From positions 1-7,361 of the forward strand of contig JAZSQT010000080.1 in NCBI GenBank assembly GCA_045538075.1: a DNA stretch of 7,361 nt, given 5' to 3'. The notes under the pieces were generated by a model that saw only the letters and a program-made list of their open reading frames with translations, was not told the DNA's origin and made no database searches. Source of the DNA: JAZSQT01 sp045538075 (lineage in GTDB: Bacteria; Chrysiogenota; Deferribacteres; Deferribacterales; Mucispirillaceae). Both the position numbers and the translations under genes were made by a program. This document shows positions 1 to 6,069 of this stretch, piece after piece. Numbering within the stretch: position 1 is the stretch's first letter; each line of letters starts with the position of its first letter.

Positions 1-96
1 TTAAAAAATTTATATTTATTTATCATTTCAAAGTTAAATAAATGAAAGTTTTATAATTAATTAATTTTAAAACTAAATCTATTTTCAACCTTTTTA

Positions 97-131
97 CTGG
101 ATTACTTCGTCGTTACACTCCTCGTAATGAC
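97..131 (-). repeat. module A, left copy (widespread 'GTCATTGCGAGG'-type intergenic repeat)
   Basis: This 35-base copy is the reverse complement of 935-969 with two mismatches by hand count. The matching sequence continues a few bases outwards through a shared T-run at 91-95. On the minus strand it begins GTCATTACGAGGAGTG and ends in GTAATCCAG. From memory, that is a degenerate form of an intergenic repeat found in many unrelated bacteria, whose usual core is GTCATTGCGAGGAGCGAAG. Confidence 0.75.
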
Positions 132-137
132 TGTTTT

Positions 138-179
138 AAAGTCACTCACGAGAACACGCCAGTTTTTCGTGGCAATCCA
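138..179 (-). repeat. module B, left copy
   Basis: The sequence pairs with 869-910 on the opposite strand. The stretch from the GCCAGTTTTTCGTGGCAATCC core to the inner edge is essentially identical, while the GTCA...CGAGA end differs by substitutions and small indels. It lies 6 bases from module A here, against 24 bases at the right end, where about 17 extra bases separate them. Confidence 0.75.
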
Positions 180-185
180 TATATA

Positions 186-338
186 ATACAAAAAATTTTG
201 TCCTAAAATTTTTTGTCAACCGTTTCGCAGAAGTAAATTCTGCTCCACCTACGAAAAAACATTCGTTTTTTCGTTGCAATTTCTGTCCTGAAATTGTTAC
301 ATTTTGGTTAAAATTTTGTCTTGAAAAGTTTTTATATA
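186..338 (-). repeat. module C, left copy (chain of short hairpins)
   Basis: Positions 186-320 match the reverse complement of 630-764 with 5 mismatches in 135 bases (about 96% identity by hand count). The match continues with small indels to about 338. Within the module lie four perfect inverted repeats in a row: 188-199 with 205-216, 227-232 with 238-243, 251-260 with 265-274, and 277-283 with 290-296. Two of the loops contain GTCCT, and a weaker unit with GTCTT follows at 318-322. The sequence looks built to fold, not to encode protein. Confidence 0.85.
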
Positions 339-343
339 TTTAA

Positions 344-401
344 ACTTGTTTCGGTGTAAAGGTTGTTTCAATATCAACTTTCCTAAAGAACACAATTTTT
401 T
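344..401 (-). repeat. module D, left copy
   Basis: The sequence pairs with 779-837. Its two ends are nearly exact (ACTTGTTTCGGTGTAAA at the outer edge, CCTAAAGAACACAATTTTTT at the inner edge), while about 20 bases in the middle have diverged. Its inner edge also forms the start of the left arm of the central hairpin E. Confidence 0.75.
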
Positions 402-539
402 CTCCAGAAGTAGAAGCATTCCATATATTTATTCAATAAGGTCGCAAACTCGCTTACGCTCGGGGTTCCACCCAAAGCTCCCAAAAAACATTGAATAAAT
501 ATATGTCATTACTTCTGAGTTCAAAAATTGTATTCTTTA
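384..539. repeat. central inverted repeat E with a 52-base loop
   Basis: Arms 384-437 and 490-539 are imperfect inverted repeats. The innermost 16 bases, 422-437 and 490-505, pair perfectly (CATATATTTATTCAAT on the left). Farther out, AGAAGTA and TAAAGAA also pair with their opposites across small indels. The loop at 438-489 is noticeably richer in G and C than the surroundings and contains CTCGCTTACGCTCGGGG and a short GGG/CCC pairing. I do not recognise the loop; it is not a tRNA. Confidence 0.75.
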
Positions 540-611
540 TGTATCTTGTTACCGTTTCAATATTATTGATAAATTTTAAAGATATTTATTGTTTCAAGTT
601 TTTAGATTATG

Positions 612-764
612 GATACATAAAAATTTTATGACGAAATTTTAACCAAAATGTAACAATTTCAGGACAGAAATTGGAGCGAAAAAACGAATGTTTTTTCGTA
701 AGTGGAGCAGAATTTACTTCTGCGAAACGGTTGACAAAAAATTTTAGGACGAAATTTTTTGTAT
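612..764 (+). repeat. module C, right copy
   Basis: This is the inverted partner of 186-338 and keeps the same chain of hairpins, although a few substitutions shorten individual stems. It sits inside module D on this side, whereas the left copy sits outside module D. The unit near 735-764, an A/T stem around AGGACG, recurs in the direct orientation at about 981-1013. Confidence 0.85.
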
Positions 765-778
765 CATTTATCAAGATT

Positions 779-837
779 AAAAAATTGTGTTCTTTAGGAA
801 GAATATCATTTGAAATAATATTTACACCGAAACAAGT
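779..837 (+). repeat. module D, right copy
   Basis: This is the inverted partner of 344-401, with conserved ends and a diverged middle. It lies between modules C and B, so the module order on this side differs from the left side. Confidence 0.75.
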
Positions 838-868
838 ATATAAAAATAGAAATTGTTTATATAATTTG

Positions 869-910
869 TGGATTGCCACGAAAAACTGGCGTTTTTCTCG
901 CAATGACTTT
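869..910 (+). repeat. module B, right copy (imperfect hairpin)
   Basis: This is the partner of 138-179. It is itself a near-palindrome: GATTGCCACGAAAAAC and GTTTTTCTCGCAATGAC face each other across TGGC, with one bulged base and two mismatches. As RNA it would form a stable stem. The GATTGCCACGA start is echoed in the partial copy at 1020-1030. Confidence 0.75.
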
Positions 911-934
911 TGAAGGGTTAAAAATGTAAAAACA

Positions 935-969
935 GTCATTACGAGGAGTGAAGCGACGAAGTAATCCAG
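935..969 (+). repeat. module A, right copy (widespread 'GTCATTGCGAGG'-type intergenic repeat)
   Basis: This is the direct-strand partner of 97-131. Read from 935 it translates as VITRSEATK followed by a stop. That is one substitution away from the first nine residues of the familiar spurious peptide VIARSEATKQS, which this repeat family produces in many genomes. Its ends, ATTAC and GTAAT, can pair, so it is a weak imperfect palindrome. I read it as the outer boundary of the composite block. Confidence 0.78.
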
Positions 970-980
970 TAAAAATGATT

Positions 981-1055
981 GATAAAAATTTTATCACGAA
1001 ATTTTTTGTATTATTTGTAAATTGCCACGACAATTACAATCGTCTCACAGACGAT
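981..1055 (+). repeat. third, partial copy of repeat units beside the tautomerase gene
   Basis: Positions 981-1013 resemble the hairpin units at 615-640 and 733-766 in the direct orientation, with the shared core ACGAAATTTT. They are followed by ATTGCCACGA, as in module B, and then by a perfect 7-bp stem, ATCGTCT at 1039-1045 with AGACGAT at 1049-1055. This stem is the only hairpin near the 3' end of the minus-strand tautomerase gene (59 bases past its stop). It has no T-run on either side, so it is a poor intrinsic terminator candidate. Confidence 0.6.
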
Positions 1056-1113
1056 AAACTATAAATCCCAATATATTTTTATAGAATTAAATAATATCTA
1101 ATCGTTATAATAT

Positions 1114-1311
1114 TTATTTCTTATTTCTTTCTGTTACAGATTTTCCACCGATACCCCAATTATCTGTAGGCACTTCTTCAATAATTACTACGGTAGTATC
1201 TGGATTTTTGCCTAATGTTTTTACTAAAATATCTGTAAAGCCTTTAATTATTTCTTCTTTTTGTTCTTTAGTTGGTGGAGTTCCAGCTAATTTTACATTG
1301 ATAAACGGCAT
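1114..1311 (-). CDS. 4-oxalocrotonate tautomerase-family protein
   Basis: This 65-residue protein has the family's normal size. It begins Met-Pro, and removal of Met exposes the catalytic N-terminal proline, which acts as general base in the family's keto-enol tautomerisations. The beta-alpha-beta pattern fits: PFINVKLAG, then a KEQKEEIIKGF helix, then TTVVIIEEV, then the WGIGGKSV tail. In numbering without Met, the two arginines that bind the dicarboxylate in Pseudomonas 4-OT (Arg11 and Arg39) are replaced by a TPP stretch and Val40, and Phe50 by Trp51, so the substrate is probably not 4-oxalocrotonate. The sequence resembles the Helicobacter HP0924 type as I remember it. The start is supported by a GAGGT ribosome site at 1317-1321, 5 bases upstream. 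The gene stands alone, divergent from the flagellar operon. Family assignment is secure; the reaction is unknown. Confidence 0.9.
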   Translation of the reverse strand: MPFINVKLAGTPPTKEQKEEIIKGFTDILVKTLGKNPDTTVVIIEEVPTDNWGIGGKSVTERNKK

Positions 1312-1330
1312 ATTTTACCTCGTATATTTT

Positions 1331-1358
1331 TTGAATTTTTAAGTAATAAATTTATCAT
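1331..1358 (+). promoter_or_regulatory. candidate promoter of the fliR operon
   Basis: TTGAAT (1331-1336) and TATCAT (1353-1358) are 16 bases apart, which would start transcription near 1365 and give a leader of about 60 bases. This -10 box occupies almost the same bases as the -10 box of the divergent tautomerase promoter. An alternative is TTGTTA (1391-1396), 17 bases, TATACA (1414-1419), which would start at or next to the fliR ATG. I saw no sigma54-type GG-N10-GC site or sigma28-type site. Confidence 0.35.
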
Positions 1359-1382
1359 AAAAATATATGTAGCAATAATCAA
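1354..1382 (-). promoter_or_regulatory. sigma70-type promoter of the tautomerase gene
   Basis: On the minus strand, TTGATT (1377-1382) is followed after 17 bases by TATGAT (1354-1359). That spacing is ideal, and the hexamers match the sigma70 consensus at 4/6 and 5/6. Transcription would start near 1347 and leave a leader of about 35 bases carrying the GAGGT ribosome site. AT-rich DNA yields such matches by chance, so this remains a prediction. Confidence 0.5.
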
Positions 1383-1426
1383 TCTAAAACTTGTTATATT
1401 TTTTATTTTAATTTATACATATAATT

Positions 1427-2209
1427 ATGGGTTTTGAGGAGCTTTTTGAGCCTGCAAGGCTTTTGACTTACTTTTTTGTCGTTATTAGAATGGGTGGTAT
1501 ATTTTTTACGGCACCAATTTTTTCAAGTGCTGTTGTTACACCACAAATTAGGTTTTTACTAACTATTATTATTTCTCTACTTATAGTGCCACTAATAAAT
1601 CCTATAGCAGTTACAGACCCTAATGTATTATGGCTTGTATTAATGGCATTTAAAGAAGTTTTAATAGGGATAATAATAGGTGCAATGACTAGTTTACTTT
1701 TTTCTGCATTACAACTTGGAGGTTATCTACTTGATTACCAAATGGGCTTTAGTATGGTAAATGTTTTTGACCCAAGTTCAAATGCCTCAGTATCTTTTAC
1801 TGGTCAAGTTTATAACATTTTAGCTACTTTAATTTACTTAGCTATAAACGGACACCATATTTTTATCCTTGCAGTTACTCAATCTTTTGAATTTTTACCT
1901 CTTACAAATTTTGCTTTTAATCCAGAGGGAGTAATGTTTGTAATATCAACACTTACAAAAATGTTTATAGTGGCAATGCAAATAATAGCACCAGCTTTTA
2001 TTGCCTTAATGATTACTAATGCTGTTATGGGGGTAATGGCAAGGCTTGTTCCTCAAATCAACTTAATGGTTGTGGGTTTTCCTTTAAAAATAGGCATTGG
2101 AGCAATTATGTTAATAGCATCTATGCAACTTTTTTATGTGGCTTTTGAAAAAGTAATGTTTGAATATTTTAGACAGATACAAAAGTTTTTTGAAATAATG
2201 AGTAATTAA
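1427..2209 (+). CDS. fliR: flagellar biosynthetic protein FliR
   Basis: FliR is an integral inner-membrane protein of the flagellar type III export gate, where it assembles with FliP and FliQ at the base of the rod. The 260-residue length is typical (about 260). The sequence is strongly hydrophobic, with several membrane segments starting near residues 12, 42, 70, 125, 172 and 212. Family features include LLDYQMGFSMVNVFDP (about 101-116), the NGHH turn (141-144) and the MARLVPQINLMVVGFPLKI stretch (204-222). The ATG at 1427 gives the expected N-terminus but has no recognisable Shine-Dalgarno sequence, unlike the three genes behind it. It is the first gene of the run. flhB begins 16 bases after its stop. 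fliP and fliQ, usual upstream partners, are absent; the upstream neighbour is the divergent tautomerase. Confidence 0.95.
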   Translation: MGFEELFEPARLLTYFFVVIRMGGIFFTAPIFSSAVVTPQIRFLLTIIISLLIVPLINPIAVTDPNVLWLVLMAFKEVLIGIIIGAMTSLLFSALQLGGYLLDYQMGFSMVNVFDPSSNASVSFTGQVYNILATLIYLAINGHHIFILAVTQSFEFLPLTNFAFNPEGVMFVISTLTKMFIVAMQIIAPAFIALMITNAVMGVMARLVPQINLMVVGFPLKIGIGAIMLIASMQLFYVAFEKVMFEYFRQIQKFFEIMSN

Positions 2210-2225
2210 ATTTTAAGGTGATTTA

Positions 2226-3299
2226 ATGGCAGAAAATCAAGACGGTGCTGAAAAGTCGGAAGAGGCCACGTCCAAAAAGAAAGAAGACACAAGAAAAGAA
2301 GGTAATGTTGCAAAAAGTATAGATTTATCTTCTGGAGTGCTTCTTTTAGCTTCTATATTGATTTTGTATTACTATACTGGGTATTTCTTTGATAATTTTC
2401 AAGGGTTATTTAAAGAAATGTTCCAATTTAATGATTTTACTGTAGATGAAGAATCTACAATATTTTTATATATGTATAGTCTTAAATTTATTGCAAAAGT
2501 ATCTCTACCTTTTTTAGCTTTTATTTTTGTAATTGCAGCTGCCATTAACGTTTTTCAAGTAGGTTTTTATATTACAGGTAAGGCAATTCAGCCAAAATTT
2601 AATAAGTTAAATTTCTTTACTAATTTTTTCAAAACTTTTTTTAACAAGCGTAAAGTTGTTGATTTATTAAAAAATCTTTTTAAAGTTTTTATTCTTTCAG
2701 CTTATGCTTGGTCTATAGTTGCTGGAGAAATGGATACTATAGTTCGTATGACTGATGCAGAATTAATGGATCAAATGGTATATCTCGGCAAATTAGTTTT
2801 TGAAATTGTGTTAAAGATAGGCATTCTTGTGTTTATTTTAGGTATTTTAGATTATATGTATCAAAAATGGCAACATAATCAAGATATTAAAATGACTAAA
2901 CAAGAAATTAAAGAAGAATATAAGCAAATGGAAGGAGACCCTACTGTAAAAAATCGTATCCGTCAAGCCCAAAGAGAAGCAGCAAGAAAAAGAATGATGG
3001 AAGAAGTCCCAAATGCAGATGTAGTTATTACAAACCCAACCCATTACGCCGTTGCTATAAGATACGATTTTGATAAAGATAGAGCACCAAAAGTTGTGGC
3101 GAAAGGGCAAAGATTAATGGCATTAAAAATCAAAGAATTAGCAAGAAAACATGGTATAAAAATCCATGAAGATCCACCACTTGCAAGAACTTTATTTAAT
3201 TCTGTTGACATAGATGAGGAAATACCCGAAAATCTATATAAAGCGTTAGCTCAAATTTTAATGACTATAGACAAATTCAAGCGTAGGCTTGGTGGGTAA
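2226..3299 (+). CDS. flhB: flagellar biosynthesis protein FlhB (autocleaving export switch)
   Basis: FlhB sits in the inner membrane and switches the flagellar export apparatus from rod/hook to filament substrates after cleaving itself. The 357 residues show the family order: a charged N-terminus with the EEATSKKKEDTRKEGNVAKS motif (12-31), hydrophobic membrane segments near 34-54, 88-115, 150-167 and 186-212, the basic/acidic linker containing KQEIKEEYKQMEGDP (225-239), and a C-terminal cytoplasmic domain. The autocleavage motif NPTH is intact at 270-273, with cleavage expected between Asn270 and Pro271. VVAKG and the final LYKALAQIL helix follow. The AAGGTG ribosome site at 2215-2220 ends 5 bases before the ATG. 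It is somewhat shorter than the Salmonella protein (383) but otherwise complete, and flhA starts 19 bases after its stop. Confidence 0.96.
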   Translation: MAENQDGAEKSEEATSKKKEDTRKEGNVAKSIDLSSGVLLLASILILYYYTGYFFDNFQGLFKEMFQFNDFTVDEESTIFLYMYSLKFIAKVSLPFLAFIFVIAAAINVFQVGFYITGKAIQPKFNKLNFFTNFFKTFFNKRKVVDLLKNLFKVFILSAYAWSIVAGEMDTIVRMTDAELMDQMVYLGKLVFEIVLKIGILVFILGILDYMYQKWQHNQDIKMTKQEIKEEYKQMEGDPTVKNRIRQAQREAARKRMMEEVPNADVVITNPTHYAVAIRYDFDKDRAPKVVAKGQRLMALKIKELARKHGIKIHEDPPLARTLFNSVDIDEEIPENLYKALAQILMTIDKFKRRLGG

Positions 3300-3318
3300 T
3301 TTATAAAAGGATAATGAA

Positions 3319-5436
3319 ATGGCTACAAGCGATGTGCAAGCAAAAGCATTAAGTGTATTAAAAAAAGCCTCAAGGCATTCAGATATTACTCTTGCTGTTG
3401 GAATTATGGCAATACTTATTGTTATGGTTGTTCCAATACCTGCAGTATTATTAGATATTTTATTAACATTAAGTATAACTGTTAGTGTAATTATATTATT
3501 AGTTGCGTTATATGCAGAAAGACCTCTTGATTTTTCTTCATTTCCTTTCGTTTTATTGATTACTACATTATTTAGGTTATCTCTTAACGTATCTACTACA
3601 AGGACTATTTTGCTTCATGGTCATGAAGGTGTTGATGCAGCTGGTGATGTTATTAGGGCTTTTGGTCAATTCGTTGTTGGTGGTAATTTTGTAGTTGGTA
3701 TTATTGTATTTCTTATCCTTGTTTTAATTAACTTTATGGTTATTACAAAGGGTTCTGGTAGGGTTGCAGAAGTTGCAGCACGTTTTACATTGGACGCTAT
3801 GCCTGGTAAACAAATGGCTATTGATGCCGATTTAAATGCAGGTATTATTGACGAAACAGAAGCAAGAAAAAGACGTGAGGACGTTAGACGTGAGGCAGAT
3901 TTTTATGGCTCAATGGACGGTGCTAGTAAGTTTGTGCGAGGAGATGCTGTAGCTGGTCTTATTATTACTGCAATTAATATTATTGGTGGCCTTTTAATTG
4001 GAGCTTTTCAGCATGGCATGGGTTTTGGAGAAGCAGCAAAAGTTTTTACTATATTAACGATAGGCGATGGTTTAGTTAGCCAAATTCCAGCCCTTATTAT
4101 TTCTACTTCAGCAGGTATAGTTGTAACTCGTGCAGGTAGTTCTGGTTCATTATCTAAACAACTTGGCAAGCAACTTTTTCCTCAACCTAAAGTTTTATTT
4201 ATTGCTGGAGGGATACTATTATTCTTTGCAATAATTCCTGGTATGCCAAAACTTGCTTTTATCTTTTTATCAGTAGCTTGTATAGGTATGGGCTACTTAA
4301 TGCAAAAGCGACTTGGCAAACCCTTTAGCGATGAAGATGACGAAGAAAACAAAGAAACATCAGACGGAGATAAACCACAATCTCCAGAGGAAGAAGAAGT
4401 TAAAGACTTGCTTGAAATGGATACAATGGAACTTGAAATTGGCTTTGGTATAATTCCTTTAGTTGATGCTGCTCAAGGTGGGACACTACTTAATAGGATA
4501 AAATCTATAAGGCGTCAAATTGCTTTAGAAATGGGGTTTATTGTGCCACCTGTGCGTATTAGAGACAATTTACGCCTTGAGTCAGAAGAATATTCAGTTT
4601 TAATTAGAGGAGTTAAAGCTGCAAAAGGTAGTGTTATGGCAGATAGATATATGGCAATGAACCCAGCAGGCAATCTTGACGATATAGAGGGTATTGCTAC
4701 AAAAGAGCCAGCATTTGGACTTCCGGCAAAATGGGTTACAGAAATAGAAAAAGAAAAAGCAGAATTATCTGGCTACACTATTGTTGACCCTGCTACAATT
4801 ATTGCAACCCATTTAACAGAGATAATAAAAAGAAATGCTTTTGAACTTGTAGGCAGACAAGAAACTCAAGATTTGCTTGATAAATTGAGAGAAAAACATC
4901 CAAAAGTAGTTGAAGATTTAGTGCCAGCTGTTCTTGATTTAAGTATAGTAACTAGAGTTATTCAAAATTTACTTAGAGAAAAAGTATCTGTTAGAAACTT
5001 GCAGATTATATTAGAAGCATTAGCAACTTATGGTGCTATGAATAAAGATGTAGAATATTTAACAGAAAAAGCTCGCTTTGCTTTAAGACGTCAAATTACA
5101 GAAAGCCTTTTAGCAAGTGATGGCAAATTATACGTATTTGCTCTTCCTCAACAAATTGAGCAATTAGTTATAAAAAGTATGCACCCATCAGATGAGGGAA
5201 AAGAAGTAGTATTAGACCCAGCAGTAGCAAGAAAAGTGCTTACTGCTTTAATGGAAAAAACAGATGAAATCACGGCAAAAGGTATCCCACCAGTTTTATT
5301 TGTATCGCAACCAATACGTTTTGCCACAAGAAAGTTTGTTGAAAAATATGCTCCTTCATTAAATATTATATCTCATACAGAAGTATCTGACAGTGTTCAA
5401 ATAGAATCATTAGGAACATTGGAAATAAAAGATTAA
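3319..5436 (+). CDS. flhA: flagellar export protein FlhA
   Basis: FlhA forms the large ring of the flagellar type III export apparatus. Its membrane half couples export to the proton gradient, and its cytoplasmic half docks chaperone-substrate complexes. The 705-residue length is normal. The membrane half covers about 22-330, including the RLSLNVSTTRTILL signature (86-99) and the FHIPEP loop with Arg148, Arg155, Asp159 and Asp209, which correspond to functionally essential Salmonella residues. An acidic, low-complexity linker (about 337-361, rich in Asp and Glu) precedes the cytoplasmic domain (about 362-705), which has VGRQETQDLLD (511-521), REKVSVRNLQIILEAL (553-568) and PPVLFVSQPIRFATRKF (657-673). 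AAAGGA at 3306-3311 sets the start; the ATG at 3314 is out of frame. No frameshift or missing key residue was seen. Confidence 0.97.
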   Translation: MATSDVQAKALSVLKKASRHSDITLAVGIMAILIVMVVPIPAVLLDILLTLSITVSVIILLVALYAERPLDFSSFPFVLLITTLFRLSLNVSTTRTILLHGHEGVDAAGDVIRAFGQFVVGGNFVVGIIVFLILVLINFMVITKGSGRVAEVAARFTLDAMPGKQMAIDADLNAGIIDETEARKRREDVRREADFYGSMDGASKFVRGDAVAGLIITAINIIGGLLIGAFQHGMGFGEAAKVFTILTIGDGLVSQIPALIISTSAGIVVTRAGSSGSLSKQLGKQLFPQPKVLFIAGGILLFFAIIPGMPKLAFIFLSVACIGMGYLMQKRLGKPFSDEDDEENKETSDGDKPQSPEEEEVKDLLEMDTMELEIGFGIIPLVDAAQGGTLLNRIKSIRRQIALEMGFIVPPVRIRDNLRLESEEYSVLIRGVKAAKGSVMADRYMAMNPAGNLDDIEGIATKEPAFGLPAKWVTEIEKEKAELSGYTIVDPATIIATHLTEIIKRNAFELVGRQETQDLLDKLREKHPKVVEDLVPAVLDLSIVTRVIQNLLREKVSVRNLQIILEALATYGAMNKDVEYLTEKARFALRRQITESLLASDGKLYVFALPQQIEQLVIKSMHPSDEGKEVVLDPAVARKVLTALMEKTDEITAKGIPPVLFVSQPIRFATRKFVEKYAPSLNIISHTEVSDSVQIESLGTLEIKD

Positions 5437-5466
5437 GAGTAATATATTGTTGTTATTAGGAAATTT

Positions 5467-6066
5467 ATGTTAAAGATTTATTTATACGTTATTTTTACTA
5501 TTAGTCTTTTATCTGCAAATATTTTAGCTAATAGGATAGGAGTAATAAGTGTTTTTCAAGTAGCAGGCAATCCATTAACTTATTGTGTATCTTTTATGTG
5601 CTGTGATTTGATAAATGAAATTTACGGCAAAAAAGAAGCAAAAAGATTAATTAATAGTGGATTTTTGTTTATTATAATTTTCCTTGCAATATTATATTCA
5701 ACTTTTTTGATACCTGCTTTAGACAAAGATTTTAATAACTCTTTTATTACTGTTTTTAGTAATTCTGCAAGGGTATTAGTGGCGTCATTATTGGCATATT
5801 ATATTTCTAATCATATAGATATTAATATCTTTAACTATTTTAGACAACGTAATGAAAAAGCCATTTTGCGAAGAAAAATTTATTCTACTGCGACAAGCCA
5901 GTTTATTGATAGTTTGATTTTTACTATAATAGCTTTTTTAGGTATATTACCATTGCAGAATATTACAACTATAATAATAAGTGAATATTTTTTTAAAATA
6001 ATAATTATTATTCTTTTAGTGCCAGTATATAAGATAGTTTTATCAAAAATATCGTTAGTAAAGTAG
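5467..6066 (+). CDS. yhhQ: queuosine precursor transporter, YhhQ/VUT (DUF165) family
   Basis: This 199-residue polytopic membrane protein (E. coli YhhQ has about 220) probably imports a 7-deazaguanine precursor used for queuosine in tRNA. Family hallmarks are SANILANRIG (16-25), PLTYCVSFMCCDLINEIYGK (36-55) with the conserved acidic D..NE..G pattern, ARVLVASLLAYYIS (101-114) followed by D118 and the IFNYFRQ segment, and STATSQFIDSLIFTIIAFLG (140-159). Hydrophobic stretches alternate with short loops throughout. An AGGA ribosome site at 5458-5461 precedes the ATG by 5 bases. The gene starts 30 bases after flhA with no terminator between, so it is probably co-transcribed, with no functional link to flagella that I can see. 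Whether preQ0, preQ1 or queuine is carried cannot be told; no queuosine genes lie in the window. Confidence 0.88.
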   Translation: MLKIYLYVIFTISLLSANILANRIGVISVFQVAGNPLTYCVSFMCCDLINEIYGKKEAKRLINSGFLFIIIFLAILYSTFLIPALDKDFNNSFITVFSNSARVLVASLLAYYISNHIDINIFNYFRQRNEKAILRRKIYSTATSQFIDSLIFTIIAFLGILPLQNITTIIISEYFFKIIIIILLVPVYKIVLSKISLVK

Positions 6067-6069
6067 AAT

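Larger units (their letters stand above)
91..975. repeat. composite inverted-repeat block (modules A-E)
   Basis: This block fills most of the gene-free stretch 1-1113. Comparing the two strands by eye gives paired inverted modules: A (97-131 with 935-969), B (138-179 with 869-910), C (186-338 with 612-764) and D (344-401 with 779-837). A further inverted pair, E, sits in the centre (384-437 with 490-539). The left side reads A-B-C-D. The right side, reverse-complemented, reads A-B-D-C, so this is a mosaic and not one clean palindrome. No transposase or other coding sequence is recognisable. The two open frames in it (607-939 minus, 671-913 plus) lie antisense to one another and run through the repeat modules, so I treat them as spurious. 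Positions 1-90 are plain AT-rich sequence. Repeat expansion or a non-autonomous MITE-like element are both possible; the function is unknown. Confidence 0.85.

Noticed and set aside
14..43. 9-bp A/T-only inverted repeat (14-22 with 35-43) as a terminator
   Set aside because: The stem is made only of A and T, has no T-run after it, and no upstream gene is visible at the window edge.
438..489. tRNA or T-loop-like sequence (GGGGTTCCACCC)
   Set aside because: The segment is too short and has no acceptor, anticodon or D-arm pairing.
671..913. 80-residue open frame on the plus strand
   Set aside because: It lies wholly in repeat modules; its C-terminus, ending in RNDF, is the usual mistranslation of this type of intergenic repeat.
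607..939. 110-residue open frame on the minus strand
   Set aside because: It runs through repeat modules A to D, overlaps another open frame antisense, has no recognisable domain, and its residues reflect repeat and A/T-run composition.
91..1055. CRISPR array
   Set aside because: The repeats are inverted and of different kinds, not regularly spaced direct repeats with unique spacers, and no cas gene is present.
1420..1425. Perfect TATAAT just before the fliR start
   Set aside because: Transcription would start inside fliR, downstream of the conserved N-terminus, and no -35 is correctly spaced; such matches are expected in AT-rich DNA.
2847..3110. 87-residue open frame antisense to flhB
   Set aside because: The overlapping flhB frame has clear family motifs, including NPTH; this one has none.
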